From Anaerolineales bacterium (GTDB lineage: Bacteria; Chloroflexota; Anaerolineae; Anaerolineales; DRMV01): 6,547 nucleotides of DNA. The notes under the pieces are model-generated. The model ran no database searches and was not told the origin of the DNA. It worked only from the letters and a program-made list of their open reading frames with translations. Shown here piece after piece: positions 4,081-6,547 of this stretch; the first letter of the stretch is position 1, and the number at the start of each line of letters is the position of its first letter. The stretch covers positions 1 through 6,547 of the forward strand of contig WGAK01000040.1 of NCBI GenBank assembly GCA_015494815.1. The letters are read 5' to 3'. Both the position numbers and the translations under genes were made by a program.

Positions 4081-5582
4081 GCACCCCCTCGCCGTATCTC
4101 AAGCCGTTGCCCGACGAAGCCCGCCTGGTGCGCGCCTGGCACACGGATGGGCCGCTGCACCTGGTGGGCGGCGCGGTACGCGATTGGCTGCTCCAGCGGC
4201 CCATCAAGGACCTGGATTTCGTGATGCCCCGCGGCGCGGTGGCCTTCGCCCGCCAGGTGGCCGACCGCCTGGGCGCCGCGTTCTTCGTGCTCGACGCGGC
4301 GCGCGACATCGCCCGGGTCATCTTGCCCGCGCAGCCGGGCCGCACGGTGCAGGTGCTGGATTTCGCGGCCTATCGCGGCCCCACCCTGGAAGACGACCTG
4401 CGGGCCCGCGACTTCACCATCAACGCCCTGGCTCTGGACCCGCTCCACCCCGACCGCCTGGTGGACCCCCTGCGCGGGCTGCAGGACTTGAAGGACAAAG
4501 TGCTGCGGCTGACCCATCCCCGGGCGCTGGAGGACGACCCGTTGCGGGTGCTGCGCGCGGTGCGGCTGGCGGTGGAACTGGACTTTCGGCTGCACCCTGC
4601 CACTCAGGCCGCGCTGCCCGCGGCCGCGCCCCTGCTGGCGCGCGTCTCGGCCGAGCGCCAGGCCGAAGAGTTGTTCCGCGTGCTGGAGCACCCCCGCGGG
4701 GACGCGGCGCTGCGGGTGCTGGGCCATGTGGGCGCGCTGGCCCCGCTGTGGCCCGAACTGGACGCGTTGCGCGGCCTGCCGCCCGACGCCACCGGCCGCC
4801 GTCCCTGGGACCTGGCCCTGGCCGCGGGGCACTATGTGCACCGCCTGGCCGCGGCCCTGGCCCCCACCTACCGCCCCGAAGACGCGGCCAATTTCGCGCT
4901 GGGGCTGGTGTCGTGGCGTCTGGGCCGCTACCGGCGTCACCTGGCCGAGCACTGGCAGCAGAGGCTACACGCGCACCGCTCCCCACGCGGGCTGACCGTG
5001 TGGGCGGCCTATTACCACAATGTGGGGCTCGGCGAGGGCGCGTCGCCCGAGGCCGTGGCCGCCCGCAGCGCACGCCTGGCCGCCCGCCGGGCCCGGGCCT
5101 TGCACCTGAGCCGGGCCGAAATCCGCCGTTTGCGCGCCACGGTGGCCCATCACGCGGCCGTACTGGCCTGGGCCGCCGCGGGGCAGGTGCCCGACGCGCG
5201 GGCCGTGCACCGCTTCTTCCGCGCCGCGGGGCCGGCCGGGGTGGACGCGGTGCTGGTGGCCCTGGCCGTGGCCCTGGCCCGCCATTCCCTCTCGCCGCCC
5301 CACGCGGTGTGGCAACGGCATGTGGATGTGGCCCGCGCCTTGTGGCAGGCCTGGTGGGAGCAGCGCGAGCAGGTGGTGGCCCCCCGGCCGCTGCTGCGCG
5401 GGGATGAGGTGCTCGCGCTGCTGGGCCGCCCGCCGGGGCCGTGGGTGGGGCAGGCCTTGCAGGCCCTGGCCGAGGCGCAGGCCGCGGGCGAGGTCACCGA
5501 CCGCGCGCAGGCCGAGGCCTGGCTGCGCGCCTGGGCCCAACGGCATGACCCGCACCGGTCCAACGGAGACGGCCGCGCGTAG
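4077..5582 (+). CDS. cca: tRNA nucleotidyltransferase / poly(A) polymerase family protein with degenerate HD domain
   Basis: This class II nucleotidyltransferase probably builds or repairs the CCA 3' end of tRNAs. Of 501 residues, the catalytic head shows LVGGAVRDWLL (29-39), metal-binding DLD (Asp45, Asp47), RDFTINALALDP (111-122), DPLRGLQDLKDKVLRLTHP, and the nucleotide-selecting block EDDPLRVLRAVR (152-163). The bacterial poly(A) polymerase signature after the DxD motif is not seen, which favours CCA addition, though an A-adding role cannot be excluded. The second half aligns by eye with HD-type family members: AYYHNVGLGE where LLHDxGKP is expected, VAHHA (His358-His359), VHRFFRAAGPAGVD, and a tail PLLRGDEVLALLG...GEVTDR (about 438-476). 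The HD aspartate is Asn315 and the later aspartate is Val398, so phosphohydrolase activity is probably lost. The ATG overlaps the hpt stop by four bases; there is no separate Shine-Dalgarno of note. Confidence 0.85.
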   Translation: MSTPSPYLKPLPDEARLVRAWHTDGPLHLVGGAVRDWLLQRPIKDLDFVMPRGAVAFARQVADRLGAAFFVLDAARDIARVILPAQPGRTVQVLDFAAYRGPTLEDDLRARDFTINALALDPLHPDRLVDPLRGLQDLKDKVLRLTHPRALEDDPLRVLRAVRLAVELDFRLHPATQAALPAAAPLLARVSAERQAEELFRVLEHPRGDAALRVLGHVGALAPLWPELDALRGLPPDATGRRPWDLALAAGHYVHRLAAALAPTYRPEDAANFALGLVSWRLGRYRRHLAEHWQQRLHAHRSPRGLTVWAAYYHNVGLGEGASPEAVAARSARLAARRARALHLSRAEIRRLRATVAHHAAVLAWAAAGQVPDARAVHRFFRAAGPAGVDAVLVALAVALARHSLSPPHAVWQRHVDVARALWQAWWEQREQVVAPRPLLRGDEVLALLGRPPGPWVGQALQALAEAQAAGEVTDRAQAEAWLRAWAQRHDPHRSNGDGRA

Positions 5583-5604
5583 CCGTTCGCCGTGCGCCAT
5601 CCGG

Positions 5605-5610
5605 TACAAT
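5605..5610 (+). promoter_or_regulatory. Candidate -10 box (TACAAT) for the M20 amidohydrolase
   Basis: TACAAT preceded by CGG lies 59 bases upstream of the ATG at 5670, in the 87-base gap after cca. It matches the form GGTAYAMT shared with the boxes at 2551-2556 (minus) and 2585-2590. No -35 match is evident. Read-through from the upstream operon is also possible, since I see no terminator in the gap. Confidence 0.45.
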
Positions 5611-5669
5611 CCTATAGCCCGCCCGCGACGCGACCCGCGCCGCCGGACCCCATCCTTGGAGGCCCCACG

Positions 5670-6547
5670 ATGAACACCCTTTGGCAAGCCGCACACGAGT
5701 TGTTCCCCTACACCCAGGCGCTGCGCCGGGACTTCCACCAACATCCCGAACTGGGCTTTCAAGAGGTGCGCACCGCGGGCATCGTGGCGCGCGAACTGCG
5801 CGCCTTGGGCCTGGAAGTGCACACCGGCATCGCGGAGACCGGCGTGGTGGCCCTCATCGAGGGCGCGAGCGACGGCCCTACCGTGCTGGCGCGCTTCGAC
5901 ATGGACGCGCTGCCCATCCACGAGGAGACCGGCGCGCCCTATGCCTCGCAAACCCCCGGCGTGATGCACGCGTGCGGGCACGATGGGCACACGGCCATCG
6001 GCCTGACCGTAGCCCGGTTGCTGGCCGAGCAGGCCCCGCGTTTGCGCGGCCGGGTCAAACTGGTCTTTCAGCCCGCGGAAGAGGGCCTGGGCGGCGCGCA
6101 GCGCATGGTGGAAGAAGGTGTGTTGGAGCACCCGCGACCTGACTACGCGCTGGCCCTGCACCTGTGGAACGGCTGGCCGGTGGGCCGGGTGGGCGTCACC
6201 GAGGGCCCGGCCATGGCCGCCGCGGAGATGTTCCACATCACCCTCACCGGCCGCGGCGGCCACGCGGCCATCCCGCACGCGGCGGTGGACCCCGTAGTGG
6301 CGGCCGGGCATCTGATTACCGCGCTGCATACCGTGGTGAGCCGCCAGGTGCCCGCGGACCAGGCCGCGGTGCTCACCGTGGCCAGCGTGCAAGCCGGGCA
6401 GGCCCCCAATGTCATCCCCGAGCAGGCCGTGCTGCAAGGCACGCTGCGCGCCTTCGACGCAGGGGTGTTCGAGACCCTGCGCCGTCGGCTGGAGGACATC
6501 ACCTACGGCATAGCCCGCGCGTTCGGCGTGCAGGCCGACCTCCAGCA
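5670..6547 (+). CDS. M20 family metallopeptidase/amidohydrolase (N-acyl amino acid hydrolase type), 3' end outside window
   Basis: The product belongs to the M20D amidohydrolases, which remove acyl groups from N-acylated amino acids (hippurate, N-acetyl amino acids, auxin conjugates). The exact substrate cannot be told from sequence. The 292 visible codons show RRDFHQHPELGFQE (19-32); RFDMDALPIHEETG (75-88), where the usual residue before DMDALP is small rather than Phe; HACGHDGH (100-107) with metal ligands Cys102 and His104; QPAEEG with the Glu137/Glu138 pair (general base and metal ligand); LALHLWN with His164; and the inserted dimerisation domain with GRGGHAAIPH (194-203) and PNVIPEQ (246-252). 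About 100 further residues, including the last metal-binding histidine, should follow outside the window. The ATG has GGAGG (5658-5662) at seven-base spacing. No signal peptide is visible, so the enzyme is cytoplasmic. Confidence 0.92.
   Translation, partial: MNTLWQAAHELFPYTQALRRDFHQHPELGFQEVRTAGIVARELRALGLEVHTGIAETGVVALIEGASDGPTVLARFDMDALPIHEETGAPYASQTPGVMHACGHDGHTAIGLTVARLLAEQAPRLRGRVKLVFQPAEEGLGGAQRMVEEGVLEHPRPDYALALHLWNGWPVGRVGVTEGPAMAAAEMFHITLTGRGGHAAIPHAAVDPVVAAGHLITALHTVVSRQVPADQAAVLTVASVQAGQAPNVIPEQAVLQGTLRAFDAGVFETLRRRLEDITYGIARAFGVQADLQ

Noticed and set aside
3803..5407. A 534-codon plus-strand frame overlapping hpt and cca
   Set aside because: It is a shifted frame of cca giving an Arg/Gly/Pro/Ala-rich product; the cca frame shows all catalytic motifs.
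4965..6437. A 490-codon minus-strand open frame opposite cca and the M20 gene
   Set aside because: It spans the end of one real gene and most of another on the opposite strand, with low-complexity translation and no domain motif.

Overview
This is a GC-rich stretch of bacterial chromosome carrying housekeeping genes. Several features point to the Chloroflexota (Anaerolineae-like): a CoaE with the unusual P-loop GNIATGKS and a C-terminal extension, the form of MiaB, a class II tRNA nucleotidyltransferase with an HD-type second half, and intergenic spaces packed with perfect hairpins. This assignment rests on family recognition and was not tested by any search.

Layout. On the minus strand lie coaE (dephospho-CoA kinase, cut by the left edge, start at 727) and miaB (tRNA methylthiotransferase, 2500 to 1130). 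A 402-base non-coding, palindrome-rich gap separates them. A divergent promoter region around 2551-2590 separates miaB from a plus-strand cluster: tdk (thymidine kinase, 2907-3533), hpt (hypoxanthine phosphoribosyltransferase, 3508-4080) and cca (tRNA nucleotidyltransferase, 4077-5582). tdk and hpt overlap by 26 bases and hpt and cca by 4, so the three are probably one translationally coupled operon joining nucleoside and base salvage to tRNA 3'-end maturation. After an 87-base gap with its own promoter-like sequence, an M20-family amidohydrolase begins at 5670 and runs off the right edge.

The most interesting structure is in the tdk leader. A 276-base non-coding segment (2596-2871) is flanked by exact 9-base direct repeats, TACTTGAAA, and ends in imperfect inverted repeats matching at 15 of 21 positions. 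It carries three back-to-back strong hairpins. It looks like a miniature transposable element (MITE-like) inserted just downstream of the tdk operon -10 box. Removing the element and one repeat restores a compact promoter, leader and Shine-Dalgarno arrangement.

Other points: three promoter-like boxes share the form GGTAYAMT with no recognisable -35; the cca product keeps an HD-domain fold signature but has lost several metal ligands; and CoaE has a Pro/Ala/Thr linker pointing to a further domain beyond the window. I see no phage, CRISPR, defence or other novel multi-gene system, and no tRNA or rRNA gene.
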